This document shows, in pieces, positions 50,001-61,676 of a DNA stretch of 64,000 nt (positions within the stretch are counted from its first letter, which is position 1; each line of letters opens with the position of its first letter). Below the pieces are notes generated by a model. It was given only the letters and a program-made list of their open reading frames with translations. It was not told where the DNA came from and did no database searches. A program made the translations under genes and the position numbers. The DNA is from Erigeron canadensis (lineage: Eukaryota; Streptophyta; Magnoliopsida; Asterales; Asteraceae): NCBI RefSeq assembly GCF_010389155.1, contig NC_057766.1, positions 35,349,516 to 35,413,515 on the forward strand. The letters run 5' to 3'.

Positions 50001-52652
50001 TTAGTACCTACAATGGATTGGGTACAGATCCAATAAACTAAACTACTAGTCCATTATTTAACTAACTTCACGTCATCTTAAAAAACGAGTATATATATTC
50101 TAAATTTCAACTCGTCTTAGGAATATTCAAATACCAATTGTAGATATATATGCTTATAAAATTAATTGAAATACTATGACACTAACGTATACAAATTTGA
50201 ATTCTCTAAATGATAAAGTTGAATTTCAATTATATATATTGTTAGCGAAACAAAGTCATCTATGCGTACTTAGAATTCATATGTAAATTTATTTCGACCA
50301 AACAAACTTAATTCTATCGTATCCAACCAAAGTGTAGTTAAAATAAACTTAAGTTGAATTTGGTTATAAAATAAGAACTTTATTGCCTTCTATTATTGGA
50401 AGCATGCATTTATCAACACCTAATATATACGAGTACTTGTTTATTTTTCAAAAGATTTGGTCAACTACTTGTATTTCTTAACAAAAGCAATAACAATATT
50501 AATCAATAGATGTTTAACTTATATGATTTATGAGACTACAATAATTTTGTTTTATTTCTTAAAATAATTCTCTTGAACAATGAACATCTGACAAATTCCT
50601 TCCCTCGTTTAAAAATAGAAATTATAAAAATAGTAAGCATTGCCATATGCTGATATGCATTGGAGATTAATCATGTGTAATCCCATCATTTGACATCATT
50701 CATGCCTATTTGGTTAATACTCCGTACGTATTTATCATGTCTAATAAAATGTTTGTGGATTAACTTGTCAACTTAATATTGCAGTTACCAACTTCAGAAG
50801 TACAGAAACGCGGGTTCATTTGTGCTCCCTGTCGACCCAAAGGATAAGGAAACTTGGGGCGACAGTGAGCACAGACTTGCCTACGTTTCTGAAACCACTG
50901 TCATTTTCAAAGACGTGGTTCAAGTCCGAGATGACCAATGGTGGCGAGCTCTCTCAACCGGCTACGTAACTCAATGGGCCGCGATGAACCCTCAAAAAAT
51001 CGACGCCCTTTTCTACGCTCACTCAGTAGACGAAGTCAAAGCCTTGGCCCCACTCCTTGAGAAGTTTCGATCAACTTTTGGGAAAAAGGCTTACATTGTA
51101 GTCCCGGGGGGCGGGTTTTGTTCGTGTGAGGAAGCCACATTAGCCCTGCATTGGCCAAAAACAGTGTGTAAAGAAAGAAGGTTTAAGATTTTTGACTTGG
51201 GTGTAGGTGCGGTTTCAGGAATTTCAAATTCTGAGGTGCCGGTGATGCAAGCAGTTTATGCTAGTATGAAAGGATTGATCAAGGTTCATAACCCGAGTGT
51301 CGTGATCACAGTTGATGATATCGATTCAAGCGTGAAGAAAGCCTTGAAAATGGCTACTGAAACAAATTCAAATGGTTCGGCTCTGGTTCATTTGCCTAGA
51401 CCCACCATTACAAAGGCTCTTTGGATGGCTGATATTCGCTCAACCGCTTTACCAAGTAAGTTTATAACCATGTCGATCATAATTTTGGTTCATATATTTG
51501 AATTCGCTATGGGAAAGGGACATTTTCCCCCCCTTGAACTGAGCATTTAAATCTTCAGGGCCGTCGCAGACTACATTTATAATCTATGTTAAGAATTATA
51601 TATACTAATCATATATATTGTGATCAAAAACAGATTGGAACCGAATGACGATATCTGTGAACATTATAACTCAAAACCGAGTGAACTCTCTAATGAGGCT
51701 ACTCAAGTCGCTAAAGGATGCATATTACCTAGGAGACGAGGTCCCAATAAGCTTCAACATGGACACTCGAGTCGACAACTCAACTCTAAGACTCATAAAG
51801 AGCTTTGATTGGCCTCATGGACCAAAAACTCTAAGAAGACGAATCATCCAAGGAGGTCTAATACGAGCGGTTAGTGAAAGTTGGTACCCGTCGTCTGATG
51901 ATGACTTTGGTCTTCTATTAGAAGACGATATCGAAGTCTCTCCTTATTACTACTTATGGGTAAAATACGCACTTTTGTCATATCACTATGACCCTCAAGT
52001 TTCATTCCCTGAACTTTCGTCAATCTCTTTATACACACCACGTTTGGTTGAGGTCGTTAAAGAACGACCCAAATGGAATGCAACCGAATACTTTAAACAC
52101 ATTCATCCAAACACACCTTACCTCCATCAATTACCGTGTAGTTGGGGTGCGGTTTTCTTTCCAAAACACTGGAGAGAGTTTTATGTGTACATGAACATGA
52201 GGTTTACCGAAGATGCAAAGAAAAACCCTGTACAAATCCCGAAATCAAGAACAAATGGATGGCAAGCTTCATGGAAGAAGTTTTTGATTGACATGATGTA
52301 TCTGAGAGGGTATGTTAGTTTGTACCCAAACTTCCCTAACCAAATGAGCTTTTCGACGAACCATATGGAGCCCGGGGCGCATATTAGTGCCAAAGACAAC
52401 GTCGTTCGTCATAACAAGACTGATTTCGAGGTTCCCTTGTTGAAGGATGACTTTAGAAACTATTTGCCAAATGGGAAAATGCCACCGGCTTCAAAGTTGC
52501 CATCCATAAATCTGTTTAATCAAGCAGTTTCATTGAAGGGGTTGAAATCAGCAGGATCAAAACTGAGACAAGATGTGATTAATTGCACTGTTACTGAGGT
52601 AGTGATGGTTGATCATGAAACTGGTCTTCCTTCACATTGTGCAACTTTCTGA
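47072..52652 (+). CDS. Type II membrane glycosyltransferase-like protein (GT2-like, two GT-A-like halves)
   Basis: Four exons, 47072-48091, 49552-49655, 50785-51455 and 51634-52652, give 937 residues. The start MGLARNPNTRSSDYLDGMLG is the first ATG in frame after the TATA-like box. There is a short cytosolic tail, one membrane anchor (about 39-61), then a lumenal part. The first GT-A-like region begins PKVTVILNHFKR and has a DDD (268-270) in YILDDDMIPG. A middle domain holds VVPGGGFCSCEEATLALHWP. A second region begins ISVNIITQNRVNSLMRLLKS, with an acidic LLLEDDIEVSP (EDD 695-697), a metal-binding-like motif. It resembles plant proteins described only as transferring glycosyl groups (At5g12260-like). 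Golgi residence and substrate are unknown. Intron 1 carries MITEs. Confidence 0.85.
48389..48680. mobile_element. MITE with ~110-bp inverted arms in glycosyltransferase intron 1
   Basis: The ends GGGATAAGTATCTTG are identical at both sides (reverse complement on the right). The arms continue for about 110 bases with shared ACAGTAGGAAATAA and GTGTATTGTATGTAAA blocks, leaving a small loop of about 60 bases. The flanks are A-rich, so the target duplication cannot be read. Confidence 0.8.
48709..48930. mobile_element. Small MITE-like repeat, TCAAGTT ends (copy 2) with internal 39-bp duplication
   Basis: It begins GATCCCTCCTCAAGTTG and ends GTAACTTGAGAGAATCC, resembling 34922-35110. Inverted AACCTTTGGAT and ATTCAAAGGTT motifs lie inside. 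A 39-bp segment including TTTAATTCAAAGGTTAAG is repeated in tandem at 48816-48854 and 48855-48893. It lies in intron 1 of the glycosyltransferase gene. Confidence 0.55.
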
Positions 52653-53927
52653 TTGTAATGATATATATCTAACAGATTCATTTTTTTTATGTTTATTTTC
52701 TTTAAATGTTGGAATGATTGATTCCCATTTGTAAACGAATGGGAATTGGAGGGGAGGAAAGGGATAAAATTTGTTAAGAAATGACTTAACTTGTTGGGAT
52801 CGATTAAATTAAATTTGTATACTTTTATAGGCCAAAAATGGCAATCTTACATTTTAGTTCTCTACCTTGACATGTTTTCTAGTATTAGTAATTTTATTTA
52901 TTTTGCTTTAGTTCCTATTAGAAATTTAGAATGATAATAGGAAACTTCAATATTTCTTGGTCATTTTTTTTTTTTCTGTTTCATACTTTCGTATTTTTTA
53001 TTTTGCTTACAACTTTTTGGTGAAGATTGCTCAACTGATCGAGTTATAAGTATTCATATAACAAAATCAGTAACAAAAGGTCATGTAAGATTGTAAGTTG
53101 TATCTAATATATAGACTAAAACAATATAATAATAAAAGAAACTGTACCTGTGAAAAATGTCGACTAATCCGTCGTCTTCCTTTTTTCCCTTTTTTTTTTT
53201 TTTTTTGGCTTTACGCTTTGAGAAAAAGCTACACGTCCGATGGAGTGATTAGTGATGTGAATGTCGTTCTTGGAGACTGAAGTTCTTCCTAAAGTCCATT
53301 GGAGTGGGCTAGGCCCAAAAGTAATGTTTATGGGCTGGTTAAAATCTACTGCTATTGGATCTATTGGAGAAGGACTGAATGGCTATGACCCGTATTCCCT
53401 CCAGCCGCTAGGACTAAAAAGGTTTCACCAATGTGGTTTTTGAGTCGGGCTCTTTGTGTCTAGTTATGGTGCTTCAGAACCAACCCATGCTATTATAAAT
53501 AAAGACCCACGTTTCATCCAAATTAAGAGAGTTTTTAGCATATATGTGTAGATGTCATTTGTTAAAAAATTTAAAATACAGTAGTAACCATTTGGGCTGC
53601 ACCGATGAAATCAAGTTAATTAGAGCTCGATTTTAAAATCACGTGTTTTCATTAGTGATTAAATGAAGGTGCATTAAAATTAAATCTCCCTCACATAGTC
53701 ACATATTTCTTTAATTTGATTTACCTCCTTACTCTTGTCCATTTTGCAAAATTGTACAGTTTAAGAATCATATAATGATTATAACATAATTTAATTTTAG
53801 ATAATTGTCTATATTTAAAAGTTTAAATGGGAATCAAATGTTAACTTATATGCTAATGAGGTAGCAAGTGATTCTGTTGATGCCAAGTCATGTGGATGTA
53901 TATATAAACAAGTTTTGTTTGCTTATG
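52653..53927. other. Glycosyltransferase 3' flank and spacer
   Basis: It begins with the 3' UTR. A long T-tract lies at 53191-53207. The segment 53220-53510 is less AT-rich and may be a fragment of a repeat, but no frame or end could be supported. Confidence 0.35.
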
Positions 53928-55062
53928 CCCGTTGAGTAAGTATGTTACTGTTTCCATGATAAAAGCTGCACAGTTAAAGGAAAATGCCACCGTTGCTGAT
54001 ATGATTGGTAATGGGGAATGGAAGTGGCCAACCGAGTGGAAAGAAAGGATTGTAGAGTTGACAAATGTTGTTGTTCCTAATCTTGAGAATCAATTAGATG
54101 ATAGATTAGTATGGGTTAATAAAAAAGGGGTAGAGACTAAATTTTCTGTTGGAAATGTATGGAACGATACTAGGGAGTATGGTAACAAAGTGCAGTGGGC
54201 TAAGATGGTTTGGTACACTCAATGTATTCCAAGCCATGCGTTCGTTGTTTGGTTAGCAATGAGAGGTAGACTTAATACCCAAGATAAATTGGCTAAGTGG
54301 TATCCGGAGAATGAGTTTGAATGCGTATTTTGCAAAAATCAAAGTGATTCTGTTTGCCATTTGTTTTTTTATTGTGAGTATTCTAGTTGGATTTGGAAGG
54401 AAGTAAAGAAAAAAGTTAAAGGGAGTGATATTCCAAATGAGTGGGAGAAAATTGTTACTTGGTTTATAAATTCAAAATGTCCAAACAAGGTGTGGAATGT
54501 GGTACAAAGACTTGTATTTGCTGCAAGTGTTTATTGGATTTGGAGGGAAAGAAATAGTAGAATATTCAAAAAGATTGTAATCCCCAAGGAAACAATAAAG
54601 GAAAAGATTGTGGAGTGTGTTAAGCTGAGAATTTTGAGTTTAAAGTTTAAACAATGCACAACTTATGAGGAGTTGAAAGAGAATTGGGAAATAAATATGG
54701 CTGAGCATAGACCAAGATTATGAAAAATTGGTTCTGCAGGTGGGATTGGTTTTTGTTTGAAGAAGGGATGCTGATTGATGGTGGAAAGGAATAGAAGTTA
54801 GATACAACTGAACAAAAAGAATGACTACTATGGATAATAGAGATGATACATATGGACTACTTAGACATTAAAATATATATAGTGTAGTCTATGATCTGTA
54901 AAGAGCTAATGAGCTACTGTATAGATTTTTGGTGAAAAAAAAAAAAAAAACATCATCAGCAGTACCATGCCCTATTGCCAATACACATGAGCCCAGAGGC
55001 CCCAGAGAACCCGACCCGGAAGAGTAAAGGAGCTATGCATCCATTCTAACTAAAAAAAAAAA
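53928..55062 (+). mobile_element. 5'-truncated LINE insertion with 17-bp target duplication
   Basis: AGTTTTGTTTGCTTATG occurs immediately left (53911-53927) and right (55063-55079) of the insert. The insert ends in an A-tract, as target-primed reverse transcription predicts. It contains the 3' part of a LINE ORF2 (53932-54723), a 3' UTR, an internal A-tract at about 54934-54950, about 100 bases of unrelated sequence, and the terminal A-tract at 55052-55062. The perfect duplication and intact frame imply recent insertion. Confidence 0.9.
53932..54723 (+). pseudogene. LINE ORF2 C-terminal fragment with zinc-binding RT motif
   Basis: 263 codons are open without disruption but lack the initiating region. 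The sequence contains WKERIVELTNV, WYTQCIPSHAFVVWLAMRGR and LNTQDKLAKW. The zinc-binding pattern CVFCKNQSDSVCHLFFYCEY (CxxC...H...C) of plant non-LTR reverse transcriptases follows, then WIWRERNSRIF. It is the usual carboxy end after the polymerase domain, left by 5' truncation. It cannot be functional alone. Confidence 0.88.
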
Positions 55063-55079
55063 AGTTTTGTTTGCTTATG

Positions 55080-55400
55080 ATATTAGGAAAGTTAGTACTA
55101 CTTGATACAGTCAAGTTTGTTTCTTTCATAGCACAATCAAGTCATGTGGATGTATAAAACAAGTTTAGTGTTGCTTCATTATCCAAAATACATAGGTTCT
55201 TCCATCACATGATTTGGGCTTTGGCTAATCATGGGCTAACCGCGACCAGATTATTAAACGGATTGAAACTGACCCATGAAACATTGTCCGATCCTCAATT
55301 CACTTTTCTAGTATTTTTTAGTATCTAGGTCGAGCTGGATTGAGGTCCATGATCACTCCCATAACAAGTACTAACTATTTAACCCCCATACTTGTATTGA
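55080..55400. other. Spacer after the LINE
   Basis: A segment with TCAAGTCATGTGGATGTATA at about 55138 repeats sequence found just left of the LINE (about 53884-53903), so a short direct duplication of roughly 30 bases brackets the insertion at a distance. Otherwise no feature. Confidence 0.5.
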
Positions 55401-55604
55401 AAGGTGCACAAAATAATCAGTTAACTTAACATAAGTAACCAGTTAGGAACCGGTATCGTACAAACCCATTAACCATCGGTTAGGAACCAATCCTTATTTT
55501 CAAACAAAAATCGATTATTAACCGGTTATTATTGTTTCTAAAAATATCCGGTTTCAGTTATTAAAATTAATAACCGAAATCGGTTAACCGCTTATTGCAC
55601 CTCT
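55401..55604. mobile_element. Second CGGTT-rich short element
   Basis: AAGGTGCACAAAATAATCAG on the left and AGAGGTGCAATAAGCGG on the right (reverse complement) form short inverted ends around a GGTTA/TAACC-rich body of about 200 bp. It resembles the type of element at 29741-30414 but is smaller. No clear target duplication. Confidence 0.5.
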
Positions 55605-56228
55605 AGAAAGAATATATTTGAAATAAAAATATATTATCATTTCTCATTGATATTAGTATTTGGTTAAGATACCCTTGAGGTATATGTGTGATCATCTATC
55701 AATTTGTAAATTGTGGGTTCCAACATGGTAGATAACTTGTAAGTATATGGAGAGTAAAGTTTGGTCTTTAGTTTGTTGGCCACCCTATGTATTTCTTGTA
55801 TAATCAAAAGAAATATGGCGATGTTTATGATGCCGATTGCGATTACTTGTATATTTGATTACTTAATTTTCATTTCAAAGAAATCAATATATGCTCAAAA
55901 GTCAAAACTATACGTAGTAATGTAGTATTGTAGTTCATAAGTCGGACTTTGGAGTCAAATAATATACTCAAGTGAAACATATATTGTATGATTCTCAACA
56001 TTGTACAATTGGGTTTGTCACAACGTGTTTGGGACTTGAAATGTGTTTAGAGGTCAACCGAGTGGGTGGGCGGCATATGGATTGTTTTGTTGTTACCCCT
56101 ATAATGAACTCCACATGGCATCGTAGATTTGTTGTATTAAGGTTGTTTACTTATTTTGGGTTTGTTAGAGGATTAGAAATAATTTTAAGTTTTATTTACA
56201 GATTTGAAAGAAAAGGATGTACTTCCCA
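55605..56228. other. Intergenic spacer
   Basis: AT-rich. An 88-codon frame at 55972-56238 has no recognisable motif and runs into the SINE-like sequence; I do not call it a gene. Confidence 0.4.
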
Positions 56229-56487
56229 TTATAGCTGAGTGGTTGAACACCAGTTTTATATGCTGAAGGTTTTGAGTTTGAGACATGGAAAGGACATTTA
56301 AAAGGAATCATAAAAGCCCTCCAGTGAATCAGGTTTGAGTCCTAATTGGCAGAGTGGTTTAGTTGGGAGTTTCTTCTCTTACTAGGTATTGAGGGTGAGG
56401 GGGCTCTCTAGCGCGGACCCGGTTAGAACAATGTAAGTTAGATCCCCTGTTGCGAGCAAATGATCCACACTTTTAAAAAAAAAAAAA
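56229..56487 (+). mobile_element. tRNA-derived SINE with A-tail
   Basis: It opens with TAGCTGAGTGGTTGAACAC, a perfect tRNA A-box (TAGCTGAGTGG). B-box-like AGGTTTGAGTCCT lies near 56330 and GGTTTTGAGTTTGAGAC near 56267. It ends in an A-tract at 56476-56487. The second half repeats a GGCAGAGTGGTTTAG motif, so it may be dimeric. Boundaries are approximate. Confidence 0.6.
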
Positions 56488-57239
56488 TATTTGAAATTAT
56501 TTTGATAAAGTAATGTGATATTTTTTTCAGGCAATTTTTTGTAATACAAACAAACGCTACACATCAAAGTACGTGATTTTACTTAAATTATGATATTTTA
56601 ACGAGGGAATCCGAAAGGAGTAGAAAAGAGCATAAGCATAGACAGACAGGAACAACGACATGTTCCACTTTCGACCTTGCGCTTTATTAACAGGCAATTA
56701 ATGTAGTACATGATATAGTATTTTAATGTTTATAATGTAACTAAAATCATAATATGTAATAATAGATGGTTATTAAAATATTTAACATTTACATGTTCTT
56801 CAAATTTTTATTATTCATATTAAAATTAGAATTTACTGTCAATATAAGTTGTTAGTAATGTGAAATGACAATATTTTAAAATGTTTTGCTTAAACTAAAA
56901 ACAAGATAAAAAGACAAAGGATGAAAAAACAAACTTAATGGGCAAGAGTCAGGAAAAGATGAAAGCGTATTAAGAAAAAGACAGGGGATCAAATTGAGAG
57001 AGTAAAACGTGGACACCTCATCTTATTAATACATGCAGCTTACTATATCAAAATAAAATCAAATTAGTTACTAATAATAATCACGTGGGTGTGATGGTGT
57101 TGGCAATGGTGACGACGACAGATGGTAATGGTAAATGTATGAATTATGATTATTAATGTAAAAATAATTTATATCAAAGGAGTTTAAAGATATATATTGA
57201 AAAAAAATTATTTAAGTATTTATAAATAAATTCAAATAA

Positions 57240-57360
57240 GTAAGTAACTGCTCAGTGCTGTCTTTCACAAATTTTGAGTCTTAATACTTCGACGGTGCAT
57301 GGAGGAGGTTAAGATGTAGGCAGACCTTACCTCTACCTAAGTAGAGAGGCTGCTTCCATT
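57240..57360 (+). repeat. Dispersed repeat, copy 2 of 2
   Basis: Shares CTTACCTCTACCTAAGTAGA and GGCTGCTTCCATTT-type sequence with 585-690, plus a less conserved left half. The extra GGAGGAGGTTAAGATGTAGG part in this copy probably reflects the fuller form. Confidence 0.5.
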
Positions 57361-58240
57361 TAAAATAATTATAAAAAAATGAATAATTTGAGTAAGTCAA
57401 ATTATTTTCTGAAAAAACAAAAAGGGTCAAGTTTCTTATAAGATGTTATGAATATAAATATAACTATAAATTCTAACATGTTATCTAAATATTAATATAA
57501 TTAATATAAAAATTGATTAAAGTAACTATATTCAACATTTTAAATGGTTTAGTTATATTGGCATTTTTATATTTATAAACTCATCAAAAAAATAAATTAA
57601 CATATAACTTTTTAGAGTTAATCTCATATGTATGAATACTGAAAAATTAATCATATATAATCTCAAAATCTTGTATAGATACATAAAAGTTTGCTTTTTG
57701 TTTAATTTAAGTTTTAAATTATCTATTTGTGTTTAATTATGTAAATGCTAAAGTATATTTTAAGTATACGTTGTTATTAGATTAATTAACTCTTTAAATA
57801 AAAATAGTTATTAGAAAGTTTAGAAGATTAATTTACTTTTTATAATTAAAGTAAACAAGATTTGTTATCTGTATTGTATTATAAAACAAAAATTTTATAT
57901 CTTTTTCTATTTTGTGAAGCTTAAAATTCAACATCCACACGTACACAAACTCATTAACATAATCAACAACAATTCAAGAAATCTTATGAAAAACAGACAC
58001 ACAAATATAAAAAATTAATTAAGGTATAACAGATGTAACAAAAGATAACTTAAAACATGGTTCATCATTATATAAAGTTTCAATAATCAATTATATAATA
58101 AGAAAACGGAATATCGAGAGGTACACATCTAAATCAAATAAAAAATACATTATTGTAATGTTGGCCTGTAACAAAATATATCGATATAGGCGAGCCAACT
58201 TATATTTGTAACTCATTTTGGACACGGGTCTAAATACTAG
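57361..58240. other. Very AT-rich spacer
   Basis: No gene, RNA or bounded element is visible between the dispersed repeat and the inverted Helitron-like copy. Confidence 0.5.
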
Positions 58241-58481
58241 TGCCTATACTATATTACAAAGCAAATAGTCTTTGTAAAAAATTATAAATTTCAACATTCC
58301 GGCAAATCATCAAAATCAAATTACATCAATAACCTACACTACTCGCTGTCGTCACCACCACCAATCGTCACCGCTAAAACCTCCACCACCTCCACCACTG
58401 CCTTTGTTATTACATTGCCGCTACCGCCCAACGTCACCATCACCATGATTACACCGCCGCAACGTGCGAGTACCGTCCTAA
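58241..58481. mobile_element. Helitron-like non-autonomous element, copy D (inverted)
   Basis: On this strand it starts GCCTATACTATATTACAAAG, contains CACCACC-rich sequence, and ends CCGCCGCAACGTGCGAGTAC followed by a CTAA|T junction. This orientation matches Helitron polarity (TATAC start, hairpin-bearing GC-rich end, CTRR terminus, T after). At about 240 bp it is the most complete and compact copy. Confidence 0.5.
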
Positions 58482-58919
58482 TATAATTTAAAATGACTTA
58501 ATTTTTCCCCCCTGTAAAGTTAGTTACGATTCAGATAAGTCGGAGAATTTTAACCAGATATTTACTAGACCTCCAACCACCTTCTCATAAAAAATACCTT
58601 AAGATAAGAAACTAAAGACTCAAACCCGAAACCTTGATAAAATCTCACCTTTAAGGTTACATAGTGAATTTAGAAGATATTATATGTAGATAAAGATGTT
58701 CCAATTATATGTAGATAGAAATGAAAAGTATTTTATTAACGACAACTTTAATACTGTCAATAATTTGTATAAATTTACCCTTTATATTACAAACCGATTA
58801 TAAAAATATACGAGTAAATATTTTATACGGTTGATTATCAAAATCCAAATAAAAATAAATATTTCGCCGCAATTAAAAATCCTTCCCCTTGAATTCATAC
58901 CGATGTCTCAGGAGAACTA

Positions 58920-61676
58920 AAAAAAAAAAAAACCTGCATTTCTCTCTCTTTCTCTCTTCAGCGTCTCCTACAAAAACTGTAAGTATCTGCTAACCCTATT
59001 TTATCTCTTGAATTTCATTATATCTTCATCATTATGCATATACATACATGTATATATATGCATACATATATCGATTTATGTTTACTTAAGTTCCTAGCAC
59101 GTGTTCTATTTGCACATTTGATGTAATATGATTGATCTCCGCTGCATCGATGTGATTTAGGGTTTATAATTGATGTATATTGTGCTTATAGTTACGATTT
59201 ACTAGCTTGATGTTTTTCGAGCTAAGTCGGATCACTTGATTTGAACTTTTAGATCTTATGTTTTTGAAGTTCATGTGTTGTTATTTTTGATGCGGATGTT
59301 GTTGAGGTGATTGATACTGTAGATCAATTGTTACGTAGCTTTGTCGGCTTCGAATCAGAAAAAATGCCGGTTGAATGAGTGATTTCGGATGTTCGTTAGG
59401 ACTGCTTTTGGCATTTAGTATGATATGTTTAAGACATTTGTGACATTATTTAAGTTTCGAGAATTTGTTTACGGATTCATTGCTTAGATCTTTGGATAAC
59501 TATCCTTCGAGTGCTAATAATGAGAACGATATGATGGATTATTTTTATCGATGATCAGTGAATTCTTTTTCGTCCTGACTTGACTTTGTTCTTATTTAGC
59601 TATTGGCATCATTTATAATGGCTATTGAATTAAAAATTTCTAATTTGGGCTGATTTTCACCATCTTTCTAGAGTAAAAATAGGAACAAGAAAAACGAGCA
59701 ATAAGCCAGCCTACCTACAAAATTTAAGCTGACCTTCTCTAACATCTATAATATAATGAAACTGATCATTCTTGTGAAACCAGAGAGAAACAGAATTGCG
59801 ATCGTCGATCTATTATTAGAAGTGAAAGGGAGTTATACATAAAAATGATGGAGATATATCTTCAAATTTAAGATCCGGTCAATAGCTAAATACGTAAACA
59901 CATTTAATTGTTTTCTCATTTAGGTAAAGTCATTTGAAAATACTGCAAGTATTACTTTGTCAAGTATTCATATCTAATTGATTTGACAGTTTGACAACTT
60001 CAATGCAATACAATTGTGAACATCAAATCCAAAAAAAACAATCCTTTTTAAATCTTAAAAGATATACCTTTGTAAGCCAATAATCAATCCAATTTTTATA
60101 TTCTAATTTAATTATAAAATTCATGTGTCTTTATGGGGCATCTATTTTGTAAATGCGGAAACATGTTAAATAGAGTTCAGTAGTTTGCAATTTAACATGA
60201 TATATCTTAGTACCGGTATATCATTGACATGATCATGACAGGATTGAGTATCGCTGTTGTCGTTATAACATTTTAAACCAGTTAAACCTCACCTTATATT
60301 CTTATAATCATTTGTGTACTAGAACAAAAAAGGGTAATAGTCTGAAATCCTCTTCGGTTCATGACTTTAAACCACATAAATTCAGATTTGTTAAAGATGA
60401 AAAAGCATTTGGTACTCATGGTATGTACGGAACAATTTAATATCTTTTGTTCAACGTTTGATATGGTTACTTATGATTTGAATCTAAATGCACGTTACAA
60501 GTCACTAAGAAGTTTAGCATTATCATAAAACTGAAATAAGAAGACGACTATATGGTTGTAGCATCTTTTTGCTATCCAAAAAAGTTATATGCACTGCTTA
60601 ATGTTCTAGGGAAGCCTCTACACATGGGTCAGTTCTTGCATACCTCTAAAGTACAGAAGACGGTGGTACCTCTAAAGTTTGTGGTGCCACTGTATTTTTC
60701 AAACAAGAGGATCATAGACATAATTTTTCAGTGGTTAGTAAACGTAGTTGCCTGTTTGCAAGGGCAAGTTCTCCATCTCGCTATATCTAATCTAGTTATC
60801 AGTTACTAGTTATCAGTTACTCATCATTCAACCCATGGTGCCATGGTGGTTATATAGTGATGCCCTTACAGTTTATGAGCTGTGTGGGAAGGTAAGGAGG
60901 ATTAGACAAGTCTGGGCCAAACTGAGCATGTTCATAACTTGAGATTGCATGTAGGGCTTGAAGAAAAGTTTGTTTTCTTCTATTTCTCCTTTCCTTTTTT
61001 TTAAAAGAAACTTTTTTTTTGTGAAGTTATTGTGATATTGTGTTTCCTCGACAAATGATTGGTGTAGGGGATAGGGGATATAGAATTGTTTAAGATATCA
61101 TTGTCAGAGTGTTCCCAACTTTTCTTAAAAGGTGTAAAATGACGGGAACTCCCTGATCCCTATTGCCTTTGGCACCAGCCATTGTCCACCCTACAAGGAA
61201 TTTCTCTGGCAACTACCATGGCACAGTGGGCCACAGTGGAGGCAGGGCTCGAACCCAAGACCCTTAATTTCTCAAAGATCTCTCCAGTGACCTGTGTGTT
61301 TTGCGGGTACGGGTACTGATTGAGCCATGCTTTGGTGCCAAACTGCCACCCTGCCCACTTTACACCTTCCACCTTTGCTTCAGGGTCTCTGATAACATTG
61401 ATGGCGTCATTTGAGTGTTGTGTGTTATCTTATTCTTAGCATATGACTTGTTTGTTATATTGATTGTTGTATTCTTAGTTGGAATTCCACCCTGTGCTTC
61501 TGTAATGTAGGTCGTTTTATTTTTAACTAGATACTCTTTTTTTTTTTTAATGGTTTTCAGGTATTCTGGCTCAAAACTTTTTCACTGTAGTATTCTGGAG
61601 GATGCTGTAAGCCCATAAGGAATTGCTTGTGACGTTCTTTAGAGATTGATATCTGACATTCGACACTTTTAACACA
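58920..61676 (+). other. 5' UTR exon and long leader intron of the DUF707 gene
   Basis: A pyrimidine-rich leader with TTTCTCTCTCTTTCTC ends at a strong donor (GTAAGTATC at 58979). The matching acceptor TGGTTTTCAG ends at 61560 and exon 2 starts at 61561, leaving 116 non-coding bases before the ATG. The intron of about 2.6 kb holds a SINE on the minus strand and nothing else that looks genic. Leader introns of this size are common in plant housekeeping genes. The transcription start is a guess. Confidence 0.6.
61155..61340 (-). mobile_element. tRNA-derived SINE in the leader intron
   Basis: On the minus strand a TGGCTCAATCAGTAC A-box-like segment (about 61313-61327) precedes GGTTCGAGCCC (61245-61255), a perfect B-box. 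The body continues to about 61155 with GGTGCCAAAGGCAATAGGG. The open frame across it is incidental. Confidence 0.6.

Noticed and set aside
56229..56300. Possible tRNA gene
   Set aside because: The A-box is perfect but no cloverleaf closes and the sequence continues into a SINE body with an A-tail.
61160..61372. Minus-strand 70-codon frame
   Set aside because: It overlaps a SINE with tRNA A- and B-box signatures inside an intron; no protein motif.
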